A DNA stretch of 64,000 bases from an uncultured Candidatus Melainabacteria bacterium (GTDB taxonomy: Bacteria > Cyanobacteriota > Vampirovibrionia > Gastranaerophilales > Gastranaerophilaceae): the NCBI GenBank assembly GCA_934747335.1, contig CAKVGS010000006.1, positions 33,747-97,746 on the forward strand, written 5' to 3'. Positions 17,362 through 26,763 of the stretch are shown here, piece after piece. Both the position numbers and the translations under genes were made by a program. The notes under the pieces are model-generated. The model was not told the DNA's origin, did not search any database, and saw only the letters and a list, made by a program, of their open reading frames with translations. Each line of letters begins with the position of its first letter. Position 1 is the first letter of the stretch.

Positions 17362-18180
17362 ATGGATAAATTAAATTTTTTAACGGCAGGTGTACCGCTT
17401 AGGGCAGAAGGCAAAGGATATGAAGTCGGTTTTAAAGTTCTTGATGATATGAATTTAGACGGACTTGAATTGGAATTTGTACGCGGAGTTAGAATAAGCG
17501 ATAAAAGTCGTGAAGCTGTTGGTAATTCTAAAAAAGTCATCACAGCGCATGCGCCATTTTACGTTAATTTGAACGCAAGAGAAGAAGAAAAAGTTGAAGC
17601 AAGCACACAAAGAATTATAGAAACTGCAGATGTCGCAAATGAGCTTGGCGGTTACAGTATAACTTACCATGCGGCTTATTATTTGGGAATGGATGCTGAG
17701 CTTGTATATAAACAAGTTGCAAAACAAACTCAAATTATTGTAGACGCGCTTGCAAAAACAAACAACAAAATTTGGATTAGACCTGAAACAACGGGTAAAG
17801 CTACTCAATGGGGCGATTTGGAGGAAATTGTAAGACTTTCTAAAGAGTTTGAACAAGTTTTGCCTTGTGTGGATTTTTCACACCTCCATGCCAGATATAA
17901 CGGCATAATGAATACTTACGACGAGTTTTCAAAAATCTTTGAAACAATCGGAAATGAGTTGGGTCAAGTTGCGCTGGATAACTTTCATGCTCATATTGCT
18001 GGTATCGAATACGGCGCAAAAGGTGAAAAGAAACATTTAAACTTGGAAGAGTCTGATTTTAATTACAAAGACTTATTAAAGGCATTCAAAGCTTTTGACG
18101 TAAAAGGTGCTGTTGTTTGTGAAAGCCCTAATATTGAAGATAATGCAAAGCTCTTAAAAGAATACTATTTGAGCTTATAA
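17362..18180 (+). CDS. TIM-barrel protein, endonuclease IV/xylose-isomerase-like
   Basis: 272 residues of the AP-endonuclease-family-2 barrel. Metal-type residues expected in endonuclease IV appear in order: GLELEFVRG, AHAPFYVNL (about 60), YHAAYYLG (about 98), RPETTGK (about 135), CVDFSHLHAR (about 173) and HAHIAGIEYG (about 212). This supports a deoxyribonuclease-IV-like DNA repair enzyme, common in archaea and some bacteria. It follows the formyltransferase by 12 bases. Confidence 0.8.
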   Translation: MDKLNFLTAGVPLRAEGKGYEVGFKVLDDMNLDGLELEFVRGVRISDKSREAVGNSKKVITAHAPFYVNLNAREEEKVEASTQRIIETADVANELGGYSITYHAAYYLGMDAELVYKQVAKQTQIIVDALAKTNNKIWIRPETTGKATQWGDLEEIVRLSKEFEQVLPCVDFSHLHARYNGIMNTYDEFSKIFETIGNELGQVALDNFHAHIAGIEYGAKGEKKHLNLEESDFNYKDLLKAFKAFDVKGAVVCESPNIEDNAKLLKEYYLSL

Positions 18181-18199
18181 CTTTTGAAGAAAGAAAATT

Positions 18200-18817
18200 A
18201 TGATTATAAAAACATTTGTTGAACCACCAATTGATAACAACAATTATTTGATTATTGATGAAAAAACAAAAGAAGCGGCATTGATTGATTGTTCTGCTAT
18301 TGACGATAGAATTAATGAAGAACTTAAAAAACAAGGTGCTGTTTTAAAATACATTTTGCTAACCCACGGACATTTTGATCATATTGCAGGTATAAGACCA
18401 CACAGATTTTCTGATGAACCGCAATTGGTTATGCATAAAGCTGATTTAGGATGGCTTAATAATTCCAACAAATACTTGCCAATGTTTGGCATGCTCGAAA
18501 TCACAATCCCTAAAATTGATAAATTTGTTGATGATGGTGATGTTCTTAAACTCGGTGAATTGGAAATTAAAGTTTTGCATACTCCCGGACACACGCAAGG
18601 CGGGGTTTGTTATTTAGTTGAAAATAATTTATTTTCAGGAGATACAATTTTTAAAGAAGCAGTTGGGCGTTGCGATTTAGAAGGCGGAAATTTTGCCCAA
18701 ATCGTAGAAAGTATTGAAGACAAGATTTTTACCCTGCCAAAAGATACTACAATTTATCCGGGGCATGGAAAAATTACCTCCGTAGAATGGGAAAAAGAAC
18801 ACAACAGATTTATGTAG
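18200..18817 (+). CDS. Metallo-beta-lactamase-fold hydrolase (glyoxalase II-like)
   Basis: 205 residues. The metal-binding motif THGHFDHIAG is near residues 54-63, with further ligands in HTPGHTQGG (about 130), SGDTIF (about 150, Asp) and YPGHGKIT (about 190, His). Close to the YcbL/GloB-like group, which hydrolyse thioesters such as lactoylglutathione; substrate is not proven. It is the last gene of the long co-directional block and is followed by a terminator. Confidence 0.88.
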   Translation: MIIKTFVEPPIDNNNYLIIDEKTKEAALIDCSAIDDRINEELKKQGAVLKYILLTHGHFDHIAGIRPHRFSDEPQLVMHKADLGWLNNSNKYLPMFGMLEITIPKIDKFVDDGDVLKLGELEIKVLHTPGHTQGGVCYLVENNLFSGDTIFKEAVGRCDLEGGNFAQIVESIEDKIFTLPKDTTIYPGHGKITSVEWEKEHNRFM

Positions 18818-18849
18818 AATTAAATCTTTTCTAAAATTTTTTCTAAAAT

Positions 18850-18881
18850 AAAAACGAGCGATTAAAAAATCGCCCGTTTTT
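18850..18881. terminator. Bidirectional intrinsic terminator
   Basis: Hairpin with arms AAAAACGAGCGAT / ATCGCCCGTTTTT (one mismatch) and T-runs on both strands. It sits between convergent genes, the hydrolase on the plus strand and tpiA on the minus strand, and can serve both. Confidence 0.88.
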
Positions 18882-18903
18882 AAGTTTATTCTAAACTTTA
18901 AAA

Positions 18904-19698
18904 TTAAACACTAACTTTCATTGTGTTAGCAATAATTTCATTGAAGCTGTCAGCTTTCAAGCTTGCACCACCAACCAAAGCACCGTCGATGTCTGATTGT
19001 GACATTTGTTCTTCGATTGTGTTAGGTTTTACAGAACCACCGTAAAGAATTCTGATAGCGTCACCTGCAGAAGCTGAAGAAACTTCTTTAACAACGTTTC
19101 TAATCATAGCGATAACTCTGTTAGCTTCTTTGCTGTCGCAAGTTTTGCCTGTACCAATTGCCCAAATTGGTTCGTAAGCGATAACTGATTTAGCAACTTC
19201 TTCTTCAGACAAGCCGTTCAATGCAGCTCTGATTTGAGATGCGATGTGTTCATCTGTTACACCTGCTTCTCTTTGTTCAAGAGTTTCACCACAGCAGATA
19301 ATAGGAATCAAACCGCCTGCTAAGATAGCTTTAGCTTTTTTGTTAATCATTTCATCTGTTTCAGAGAAGTATTGTCTTCTTTCTGAGTGACCAATGATAA
19401 CGTGTGAGCAACCTGCATCAGCTAACATTTCAACAGAAACTTCACCTGTGAATGCACCAGATTTTTCCCAGTGGCAGTTTTGACCTGCAACTGCGATTTT
19501 ATCACAACCGCAACCACATGTACATTTTTCAGCATTTACTACACTTAAAGATGTAAATACAGGTGCAACAATGATTTCAGGCAATTGAGGTGCTGTGAAA
19601 TCTTTTGTAAAATTCTTTATTCCTTCAAATAATGCTTTTGCATCAGCTTGAAGTAAGTTCATTTTCCAGTTTCCTGCAATAATTGGTTTTCTTGACAT
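18904..19698 (-). CDS. tpiA: Triosephosphate isomerase
   Basis: 264 residues, a little longer than the usual 250. Interconverts dihydroxyacetone phosphate and glyceraldehyde-3-phosphate. N-terminal GNWKMN (residues 9-14) includes the catalytic Lys; GHSERR near residue 108 holds the catalytic His; YEPIWAIGTG near 177 has the catalytic Glu; ILYGGSVKPN near 220 binds phosphate. An unusual Cys-rich insert (CTCGCGCD, near residue 60) is present. Ribosome site AAGGAG. Confidence 0.97.
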   Translation of the reverse strand: MSRKPIIAGNWKMNLLQADAKALFEGIKNFTKDFTAPQLPEIIVAPVFTSLSVVNAEKCTCGCGCDKIAVAGQNCHWEKSGAFTGEVSVEMLADAGCSHVIIGHSERRQYFSETDEMINKKAKAILAGGLIPIICCGETLEQREAGVTDEHIASQIRAALNGLSEEEVAKSVIAYEPIWAIGTGKTCDSKEANRVIAMIRNVVKEVSSASAGDAIRILYGGSVKPNTIEEQMSQSDIDGALVGGASLKADSFNEIIANTMKVSV

Positions 19699-19805
19699 AA
19701 TTTTCTCCTTTTTTTGAAGGGAAATTCCCCTCTTTTCTTATGTACTATTACACTCTGATATTAGAATAAACAAGGAGTAAAATCAATGAAAATTAGTGAA
19801 TAAGT

Positions 19806-20129
19806 TTAAACAGAAACTGAAGCGGTTATTCCTTCCATAATATTATAAAAATCTTCTCTTGGAAGTGTTGACATGGTTTTTAGTGCATAAGATAAAATGC
19901 TAACTTTGTCATACCAACGTCTTGAATTTGAAATCTTGTAAAGCCCTAGAACTCTGTCGATACCGATACTTACATCTTGTTCTTCATCTTCTTCATGCAT
20001 TTCTTTAATCTGTTTAACAACATTTGTTAAATCGCGTGACAAAGCTCTTCTCTTAACCTCATCCATATCTTTAAGCAAAGACAAAGCTCTTTGCGTATGT
20101 TCATTTGAATCGTACCAACGTCTGTTCAT
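19806..20129 (-). CDS. Unknown protein with two RRWYD motifs
   Basis: 107 residues from the ATG at 20127-20129, which has a strong GGAGAGG ribosome site; a longer in-frame start 27 bases upstream would place that site inside the gene. Helical and charged. The peptide NRRWYD opens the protein and SRRWYDKV recurs near residue 76, suggesting an internal duplication or two copies of a binding motif. No signal peptide. Function unknown. Confidence 0.7.
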   Translation of the reverse strand: MNRRWYDSNEHTQRALSLLKDMDEVKRRALSRDLTNVVKQIKEMHEEDEEQDVSIGIDRVLGLYKISNSRRWYDKVSILSYALKTMSTLPREDFYNIMEGITASVSV

Positions 20130-20241
20130 CAAACCCTCTCCCAATACACATTCCAATTATATTTCATGACTTTTAAATTGCAATCATACATTCAGATGAA
20201 CTACTAAATTCAATAATGATGATTCTAAACAAGTTTTGATG

Positions 20242-20247
20242 TATAAT
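20242..20247 (+). promoter_or_regulatory. -10 box for leaderless PHP gene
   Basis: TATAAT followed by exactly six bases (TTTGGT) and the ATG at 20254, with no Shine-Dalgarno. The -35 region is weak. Confidence 0.55.
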
Positions 20248-20253
20248 TTTGGT

Positions 20254-21087
20254 ATGAAAGCCGATTTACATATACATAGCAATAATTCAGACGGAAGCGA
20301 TAATACTAATGAGCTTTTAAATAATCTTCAAAAAAGTGGTGTTGAAATTTTTGCTTTAACAGACCACGATACAGTTGAAGGTTGTAGAGAAATGGAAAAA
20401 CTTTCGCCGGATATAACTTTTATAAAAGGCGTAGAATTAACTTGCCTTTGTGATGACATTAAATGTCATATTCTTGGCTATGGTATTGATATAAACAATC
20501 CTGATTTGTTTGGTTTGATAGAAAAAGGAAAACAATTAAGACGGCAGAAGCTTGAAACAAGAATTAAGTATTTGAAAGATATTTTTTCAATTGAACTCAC
20601 CCAAGATGAAAAAGATTGGCTTTATTCAAGAAAAAGCGTAGTAAAAACCCATTTAGCAAACATTCTTGTAAATAGAGGTTTGGCAGATGATAATGTTTCT
20701 GCAATGAAAAAATATTTAGATGGTATTAAAACAGGTAACACAAGATTTGATGGTCAAGAAGCCATAGAAACAATTAAAAAAGCTGGTGGGATTGTAGTTT
20801 GGGCACACCCTATCGGCGGTGAAGGTGAAAAACATTTAACCCTGAATGAATTTTTACCAAGATTAGAAAAAATGAAATCTTTTGGCATTCAAGGTTTAGA
20901 ATGTTATTACTCAAGATACAACTTTGATGAAATCGACTTTTTGGTAAAATGCGCTGATGATAATAATTTATATATTACGGGTGGAAGTGATTACCACGGA
21001 ACAAATAAAAATATTCCAATACTAAGATTAAATACTGCCGAAATCCCGATTGACTCATCTAAACTAACTTTGCTCACTGCCATTTAA
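20254..21087 (+). CDS. PHP-domain phosphoesterase (RNase AM / TrpH-like)
   Basis: 277 residues from the ATG that follows the -10 box; an upstream TTG at 20236 is also in frame but lies over the promoter. Metal ligands of the PHP fold are present: DLHIHSNNSDGS (residues 3-14), TDHDTVEG (about 38), then a histidine in VKTHLANIL (about 132), WAHPIGGEG (about 185) and SDYHGTNK (about 250). It resembles the YciV/TrpH group, 3'-5' nucleoside-bisphosphate phosphatases or 5'-3' exoribonucleases. Precise substrate unknown. Confidence 0.85.
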   Translation: MKADLHIHSNNSDGSDNTNELLNNLQKSGVEIFALTDHDTVEGCREMEKLSPDITFIKGVELTCLCDDIKCHILGYGIDINNPDLFGLIEKGKQLRRQKLETRIKYLKDIFSIELTQDEKDWLYSRKSVVKTHLANILVNRGLADDNVSAMKKYLDGIKTGNTRFDGQEAIETIKKAGGIVVWAHPIGGEGEKHLTLNEFLPRLEKMKSFGIQGLECYYSRYNFDEIDFLVKCADDNNLYITGGSDYHGTNKNIPILRLNTAEIPIDSSKLTLLTAI

Positions 21088-21097
21088 TGGCATTAGA

Positions 21098-21126
21098 AGA
21101 CACTAACCTTCCCTAACAAGGGAAGG
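21098..21126. repeat. Palindromic repeat (CCTTCCCTTGTTAGGGAAGG type)
   Basis: CTAACCTTCCCTAACAAGGG and the following bases form a hairpin; its reverse complement recurs at 26894-26921. The remainder of the 150-bp gap contains GTAAACAATTGTTAAC (about 21181), a near-palindrome that could be an operator for the next gene. Confidence 0.6.
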
Positions 21127-21236
21127 AGCAATATTAAAGTCGCTCGATTGATGTAAAATAATTAAATTTTCATATTTTTTGTAAACAATTGTTAACATAA
21201 ACGCAATTTTTTAACTTATAAAGACTTCATGATTAT

Positions 21237-21944
21237 ATGAATGTGATTTTTAAAGCAGGTTGTATAAACGATATCTTTAATGAAAGTTACCGTAACTTTA
21301 GCCAAAGATGTTTAGAAGGCACATCATCAATTGGCGCGGTTCGTGATGACTTTTATATGGTTAAAGATTTGTTCGTAAAAAGCGGACAAGTCCAAGATTT
21401 CTTTGACAAAACATCACAGCTTTGCGAAAAAGTCGAAGCAAAAGGACATCAAAACATAAGCGATTTATTGATAAACGAACTTAGCAAGCTCTGTCGCGGT
21501 TTTGTATTAAAAGGCAATAATGAAAAAATCATCTATAAAGCAATAGAAAATTGCCAAAGAAATCATGACGGCTTACATGAACTGGCGCGTATCAATGATT
21601 TAGAAGAAATTTATAGAAATGCAAATCGTAGATATGATCTATTAAAAATATTAGCTAAAAAGAAAAGCTGCTGTAAAAAAATTTTAAAAGACTATGACGA
21701 AAACGTTAAAAACTTTAAAACAATCATAAAACCTCCCGCATCACGAGAAAAAGTGAAAATTCAGCTGGGTACGACTTATTCACAAATGGCAGATTTGTTA
21801 TCTTATAGCCGTCCAAGAGATGCAATTGCTTTGTACCAAAAGGCAATTGAGGTTCACCGCGAACTTAAATTTTATAGAGCCGCAGGTTATGCAGCGCACC
21901 GAATAAATGAAATTAAAAAGGGCAGAAATTACGGCAAATTTTAG
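21237..21944 (+). CDS. Helical protein of unknown function, TPR-like end
   Basis: 235 residues, almost wholly alpha-helical and basic. The last 60 residues (TYSQMADLLSYSRPRDAIALYQKAIEVHREL) look like a tetratricopeptide unit. Cysteine-rich patch KKKSCCKK near residue 142. No signal peptide, no strong ribosome site before the ATG; a TATAAA lies about 14 bp upstream. Function not recognised. Confidence 0.65.
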   Translation: MNVIFKAGCINDIFNESYRNFSQRCLEGTSSIGAVRDDFYMVKDLFVKSGQVQDFFDKTSQLCEKVEAKGHQNISDLLINELSKLCRGFVLKGNNEKIIYKAIENCQRNHDGLHELARINDLEEIYRNANRRYDLLKILAKKKSCCKKILKDYDENVKNFKTIIKPPASREKVKIQLGTTYSQMADLLSYSRPRDAIALYQKAIEVHRELKFYRAAGYAAHRINEIKKGRNYGKF

Positions 21945-21986
21945 TTTCATTACCTTGTAAAATCTCCTATTATCTTGAAATTATAG

Positions 21987-21992
21987 TATAAT
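21987..21992 (+). promoter_or_regulatory. -10 box for leaderless recG
   Basis: TATAAT, then six bases (TTTCTT), then the recG ATG at 21999. No Shine-Dalgarno is present; the -35 is not clear. Confidence 0.6.
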
Positions 21993-21998
21993 TTTCTT

Positions 21999-24362
21999 AT
22001 GGAGAATCTTGAGCAAATAAAAAAAGCCGTAGAAATCGAAGTTAAGTATAAATATATTAACATTAACGGCAAAACAAGAAGTTTTGCTGCTTTTATTTGC
22101 TCAGAATTAAGAAAAGAAATCAAGGTTTCTAAAAATCCGAAATGGAAAGTTTTGCTTGAACATTTTGAACGCTACTCCATGGACACACTTCCTCAGCGCA
22201 AACGCTCTTTAGAAAGACTTGTGAGTGTAATAAAAGCTGATATGTTGCCAAAAACGGAAGAACAAAAAGACAACATTCTTACTCTAAAATCAGATGTAAT
22301 GTACCTGAAAGGCGTTGGACCGAAAATCGCTTATATTCTGAATAAACTCGGAATTTATACGGTCGGAGATTTGCTGTATTATTTCCCGCGCAAACACGTT
22401 GATTATTCAACAAGAACACGAATTCGAGATTTGAAAGTCGGAGAAACCACTACGATTTTTGGAACGATAAAAGCCGTTGAATCTTTTACTACAAAAAATA
22501 ATTTGGGTGTTGTAAAAGTCAGAATTGGCGATGGTTCAGGTTATTTAAGTTTAAGCTTTTTCGCCTCAAAATCTAACAAATATACTCAAGAGAGGATGAA
22601 AACACAATTCCCGAAAGGCTCTGGCATAATGGTTTCGGGGCTTGTTAAATACAACAATTACGACAGGAATTTGACGCTTGATAAACCTACATATTCGATT
22701 ATGGATGATGATATTCTTAATCCTTCAAACATAAATCTTGCAAGAATTGTACCGATTTATCCATTGAGCGATAAATTGAATATCAAAACTTTAAGACGTG
22801 CTATTTTTAGTACAATTCAACTTTTCAAAAACGATATTGAAACGGTTTTACCCGATAAGATTATTGAAAAATATCATTTGCTTCCTAAAAACGAAGCGAT
22901 TGAAAACATTCATTTCCCAAAAGACAATGAAACATTGCAAAAAGCACGATATTCTCTTGTCTTTGAGGAATTATTTTTAATTCAATTAAAACTCGCACTT
23001 TTAAGAGAAGAAAACAATAAAAATCTTTCTGCTGTGCCTTTAGAAATTAAAAAAGATGGGCTTGTAATGCGTTTTATTGAAAGCTTGCCGTTTAAATTGA
23101 CTTCTGCTCAACAAAGAGCGGTGAATGAAATTTTAAATGACTTGAATTCAACAAAACCTATGCAAAGGCTACTTCAAGGTGATGTCGGTAGTGGAAAAAC
23201 CGTTGTTGCTACAATTATGTTGCTTGCAGGAATCGAGAATGGTTATCAGGCTGCAATTATGGCACCGACTGAAATTTTAGCGCAACAACATTATAATAAT
23301 TTGGTCAAATGGCTTACGCCACTTGGCTTAAAAGTCGAGCTTTTAATCGGAAGTATTGGTAAAAAATTAAGACGCGAATCTGAAACTAATTTGAGAAATG
23401 GGCAAGCAAACATTGCGGTCGGAACGCACGCTCTAATTCAGGATGGTGTTGAGTTTGCGAACTTAGGCGCGGTTGTAATTGATGAGCAGCACAGATTTGG
23501 CGTAAAACAGAGATTAGCTTTGAGAAAGAAATCTCAAAATCCGCAAATTTTAACTATGACAGCGACTCCTATCCCGAGAACGCTTGCAATCACAATGAAC
23601 GGTGATTTGGATTTGACGATCATTGACGAACTTCCAAAAGGCAGAAAACCGATTATAACCACACTTACGAATTCCAGAAAACAGATTGCGGATTTAATCA
23701 GACATGAAGTTGATTCTGGACGTCAAGCGTATATCGTTTATCCACTGATAGAGGAGAGTGAAACGCTTTCTGCTAAGGCAGCTACCATTGAAAAAGAACG
23801 CTGGCAAAAAGAAGTTTTTCCAAACTACAAAATCGGACTTTTGCACGGTAAATTGAAAAATGATGAAAAAGACGAAGTCATGGAAAAATTTAAAAACAAA
23901 GAATACGATATTTTGGTTTCTACGACGGTTGTTGAAGTCGGTGTGGATGTTCCGAATGCGACCGTAATTGTAATTGAAAATGCCGAACGCTTTGGACTTT
24001 CACAGTTGCACCAGTTAAGAGGGCGTGTCGGCAGAAGCGATTTACAGTCTTATTGTGTTTTATCATCTTCAACTAAATCTCAAGAAACGCGTGCAAGATT
24101 GGATATTATGACACAAACAAACGACGGCTTTGTAATAGCAGAAAAAGATTTGCAAATTAGAGGTCCTGGGGAATTTTTGGGAACTCGTCAGAGCGGATTG
24201 CCGGATATGATTATTGCTGATATTGTAAATGATGCTAAAATCTTGGAACTAGCCCGAAGTGAAGCCATTGATTTTGTAAGAAACAATAATATTGATGATT
24301 ATCCTTTGCTAAAAGAAGCTAAAGGTTTGAATTTTGATGGAGATTTGTTTGGCGCAGGATAA
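21999..24362 (+). CDS. recG: ATP-dependent DNA helicase RecG
   Basis: 787 residues; branch-migration helicase that rescues stalled forks and processes recombination intermediates. An N-terminal extension of about 90 residues precedes the wedge/OB domain (KGVGPKIAYILNKLGI near 104 is the RecG-type helix-hairpin region). Helicase motifs: GDVGSGKT near residue 397 (Walker A), DEQHRFG near 496, TATPIPRT near 524, and VVEVGVD, RGRVGRS in the C-terminal lobe. Followed by a 100-bp gap. Predicted leaderless mRNA. Confidence 0.96.
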   Translation: MENLEQIKKAVEIEVKYKYININGKTRSFAAFICSELRKEIKVSKNPKWKVLLEHFERYSMDTLPQRKRSLERLVSVIKADMLPKTEEQKDNILTLKSDVMYLKGVGPKIAYILNKLGIYTVGDLLYYFPRKHVDYSTRTRIRDLKVGETTTIFGTIKAVESFTTKNNLGVVKVRIGDGSGYLSLSFFASKSNKYTQERMKTQFPKGSGIMVSGLVKYNNYDRNLTLDKPTYSIMDDDILNPSNINLARIVPIYPLSDKLNIKTLRRAIFSTIQLFKNDIETVLPDKIIEKYHLLPKNEAIENIHFPKDNETLQKARYSLVFEELFLIQLKLALLREENNKNLSAVPLEIKKDGLVMRFIESLPFKLTSAQQRAVNEILNDLNSTKPMQRLLQGDVGSGKTVVATIMLLAGIENGYQAAIMAPTEILAQQHYNNLVKWLTPLGLKVELLIGSIGKKLRRESETNLRNGQANIAVGTHALIQDGVEFANLGAVVIDEQHRFGVKQRLALRKKSQNPQILTMTATPIPRTLAITMNGDLDLTIIDELPKGRKPIITTLTNSRKQIADLIRHEVDSGRQAYIVYPLIEESETLSAKAATIEKERWQKEVFPNYKIGLLHGKLKNDEKDEVMEKFKNKEYDILVSTTVVEVGVDVPNATVIVIENAERFGLSQLHQLRGRVGRSDLQSYCVLSSSTKSQETRARLDIMTQTNDGFVIAEKDLQIRGPGEFLGTRQSGLPDMIIADIVNDAKILELARSEAIDFVRNNNIDDYPLLKEAKGLNFDGDLFGAG

Positions 24363-24491
24363 AAACGTTAATTTTTGTAAAATTTTTATAATCAACTAGC
24401 AAAAAAATTTATTTACACGTTTTAGAACAAATGGATGGTTGATAAATTCAAAAATATGATATAATTGAATAAATAAAGCGAGGTATAAAAC

Positions 24492-24827
24492 ATGAGTGAA
24501 ATTAATGGTCCTAAATTTAGTGTTAATCAAATGAATTTTAGTGGAATTCAAAAAACTCAAGTTGATGTTCCACAACAAGCGCCCGTTGAAGCAGATGCTC
24601 CTAAAATCAACGATTTTTCTGACCCTAAAGCTGAAGCATTAGGTCGTTCAATGTTATTCAAAGGTGCTGATGATACTCAACACGATTTAAAAGTTTTATT
24701 AGACAATCCTCAAATCGCTGAAAATTCTGATGAAACATTTGAAACGGCTTTAAAGGCAGCTCAAGATGCAGGCGTAGCTAACCCTTATGAAGAAGCTGCA
24801 AGCTTTGCTACAACTTCTTTGAGCTAG
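24492..24827 (+). CDS. Small protein with two F-x-G motifs
   Basis: 111 residues; ribosome site GCGAGG and an extended -10 (TGATATAAT) about 30 bp upstream. N-terminal motif MNFSG at about residues 14-18 and a second, MLFKG, near residue 54. Rich in Ala, Asp, Glu, probably helical and soluble. A strong terminator follows directly, so it is transcribed alone. One of the window's set of F-x-G proteins; function unknown. Confidence 0.7.
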   Translation: MSEINGPKFSVNQMNFSGIQKTQVDVPQQAPVEADAPKINDFSDPKAEALGRSMLFKGADDTQHDLKVLLDNPQIAENSDETFETALKAAQDAGVANPYEEAASFATTSLS

Positions 24828-24832
24828 CTAAA

Positions 24833-24870
24833 AAAAGTTAATGGTGCAATTTTTTGCACCATTAACTTTT
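24833..24870 (+). terminator. Strong intrinsic terminator of the GTGCAATTTTTTGCAC repeat family
   Basis: 17-bp perfect stem AAAAGTTAATGGTGCAA with a TTTT loop and a trailing TTTT. The same core hairpin occurs at 4648, 33202, 50391 (flipped) and 50475, so this terminator belongs to a dispersed repeat. Confidence 0.88.
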
Positions 24871-24937
24871 ATTATCACTTTTGCTCAAAACTAAATTATA
24901 TGTTATTATAATTTAAAAAACTTAGGAAGAGGGGATT

Positions 24938-25633
24938 ATGGAAAATAATAATAAACCGGTTGTTAATTTGATTTCTAAACCGGCAAATATGTTAAAAACA
25001 ATTTATACAGCGGCAAGAACTTGTTATAGTGCAGATACGCCGTTTAATATTTATAACAGCACTGATGATGAAGAAAAAATGCTAAAATTGATTGAGCGCG
25101 TTATTTCTTCAGGTCATTATTCCGTAATCGAACATATTCAAGTAACTTTTGCAATTTCTAACGTATCAAGAGCTTGTACTCACCAGCTTGTACGTCATCG
25201 TCACATGTCTTTTTCTCAAAAATCTCAAAGATATGTTAAAGAAAAGGGGCAGTTTGACTATTTGATTCCACCTACAATTGCTAGAGATGAAAATTTGAAA
25301 GCGAAATTTGTAGAATTTATGGATGAAATTTCTAAAAAATATTTAGAATTTACAGAAGCCGGAATTCCGGCAGAAGACGCACGAGCGGTTCTTCCAAACG
25401 CGGCTTCAACTTCTATTGTCGCAAGTTTAAATTTAAGAGAAATGATTCACTTGGCTAATCTAAGACTTTGCACACGCGCACAATATGAAATTCGTTCAAT
25501 GGTTAAAATGATGTGCGATGAATTAATAAAAGAAGAACCTTGGCTTAAGCCATATTTAGTTCCTAAATGCGAACGTCTTGGCTTTTGCGATGAGGATAAA
25601 TCTTGTGGAAGGATGCCTAAATTAGCTTTATGA
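24938..25633 (+). CDS. thyX: Flavin-dependent thymidylate synthase ThyX
   Basis: 231 residues. Makes dTMP from dUMP using methylene-tetrahydrofolate and FADH2. The ThyX signature RHRHMSFSQKSQRY is at residues 86-99 (RHRx7S type). A TATAAT box lies about 30 bp upstream and GAAGAGGGG is the ribosome site. The stop overlaps the next gene by 4 bases (ATGA). Together with the dCMP deaminase at 57214 it supplies dTMP. Confidence 0.96.
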   Translation: MENNNKPVVNLISKPANMLKTIYTAARTCYSADTPFNIYNSTDDEEKMLKLIERVISSGHYSVIEHIQVTFAISNVSRACTHQLVRHRHMSFSQKSQRYVKEKGQFDYLIPPTIARDENLKAKFVEFMDEISKKYLEFTEAGIPAEDARAVLPNAASTSIVASLNLREMIHLANLRLCTRAQYEIRSMVKMMCDELIKEEPWLKPYLVPKCERLGFCDEDKSCGRMPKLAL

Positions 25634-26421
25634 AAAAATTAGCAATTATACTGACTTTAATATTTTTAGCATTAGTTGCTATCTATTTCTTTATTTTTTT
25701 ACCGGAAAAATATGAAGAAAACGATTTGTATGATGAAATTTTACACCGCGGAAAGCTTAGAGTTGGTATAAATACAGATTCTAAACCTTTTGGGTTTATG
25801 GATAAAGATTGGAAAATTATTGGTTATGACGCTGATTTAGCTCATTATGTGGCACAATATATTCTTAAAAATCCTGACGCAGTCGAGTTTTTTCCGGTTA
25901 CACCTGCAAATAGAATGCTAAAGGTTTCAACAGGTGAGTTGGATATGGTAATTGCAACGGTGACAATTACTCCGCAAAGAGAAGAAATTATCAGTTTTTC
26001 TGTTCCTTATGATTACGCAGGTCAGGCACTTTTAGTACGTTCTAACAGCAAAATTAAATCTTTGGCGGATTTATCGGGACAAAATGTCGGTGTAGTTTTT
26101 GGAACGACTGCTGAAAAAAACATGCTTGCCTTAGCGCCTGATGCAACAGTTATAGGTTTTAGAAATTATAGAGTTGCTTACGAAGCACTAAAAGCAGGCA
26201 AAATTGATGCTTTGACTTCTGATGATACAATTTTGAGCACTTTTGCATTTGAAGATAAATCCGTAAAACTTTTGCCTAAAAGATATACAAGAGAACCTTA
26301 TGGGATTGCAATAAGAAAAGGTAAAGGGACTCAAAGATTAAAAGAAAACATTGATTTTGCAATCGGCGATATGAAACAAAAAAACGTAATCAATCGTATG
26401 CGTCGCAAATGGGGATTATAA
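25630..26421 (+). CDS. Family 3 amino-acid-type solute-binding protein
   Basis: 263 residues with a hydrophobic N-terminal segment (about 3-24) lacking a lipobox, so it is probably anchored in or exported across the inner membrane. The SBP_bac_3 signature GKLRVGINTDSKPFGFMD begins near residue 42, followed by YDADLAHYVAQ, TVTITPQREEIISFS (about 116) and the ligand-binding loop. Polar amino acid is the likely ligand. No permease or ATPase gene is adjacent. Overlaps thyX by 4 bases. Confidence 0.88.
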   Translation: MKKLAIILTLIFLALVAIYFFIFLPEKYEENDLYDEILHRGKLRVGINTDSKPFGFMDKDWKIIGYDADLAHYVAQYILKNPDAVEFFPVTPANRMLKVSTGELDMVIATVTITPQREEIISFSVPYDYAGQALLVRSNSKIKSLADLSGQNVGVVFGTTAEKNMLALAPDATVIGFRNYRVAYEALKAGKIDALTSDDTILSTFAFEDKSVKLLPKRYTREPYGIAIRKGKGTQRLKENIDFAIGDMKQKNVINRMRRKWGL

Positions 26422-26724
26422 ATGAAAAGAAAAATAATAATTTGTTTGTTAATGTTATTATGTGGTTCTTCAGTTTTTGCAAGTGAAGCAACTGACTTTT
26501 TGACACATTTATATGCGAACGAATATAACATGAATGTTAAAATTCATTCAAAGAAAGAATTTTGTAATCCTTGTAAACAAAAAATCGGTGACAATTATAT
26601 TTCTGAAATTGTATACGGACAAGCTGATTTCAAAATAAAAAAATGTCGTAAACAGAAAGTTTCTTATATTTGTCTTTTTGATAATGATTGCAAACCATTT
26701 TGGGGATTTGTTATACCTCGATAG
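26422..26724 (+). CDS. Small secreted cysteine-containing protein
   Basis: 100 residues. Signal peptide (residues 1-20, ending SVFAS). The mature part of 80 residues contains five cysteines, including a CNPC motif near residue 49 that could be redox-active or bind metal, and is very basic. Starts directly after the stop of the solute-binding protein, so it is co-transcribed with it. No family recognised. Confidence 0.7.
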   Translation: MKRKIIICLLMLLCGSSVFASEATDFLTHLYANEYNMNVKIHSKKEFCNPCKQKIGDNYISEIVYGQADFKIKKCRKQKVSYICLFDNDCKPFWGFVIPR

Positions 26725-26763
26725 TCTTACGCGTTTGACTTTTAGGTACAAGCGGTCTGTTGT

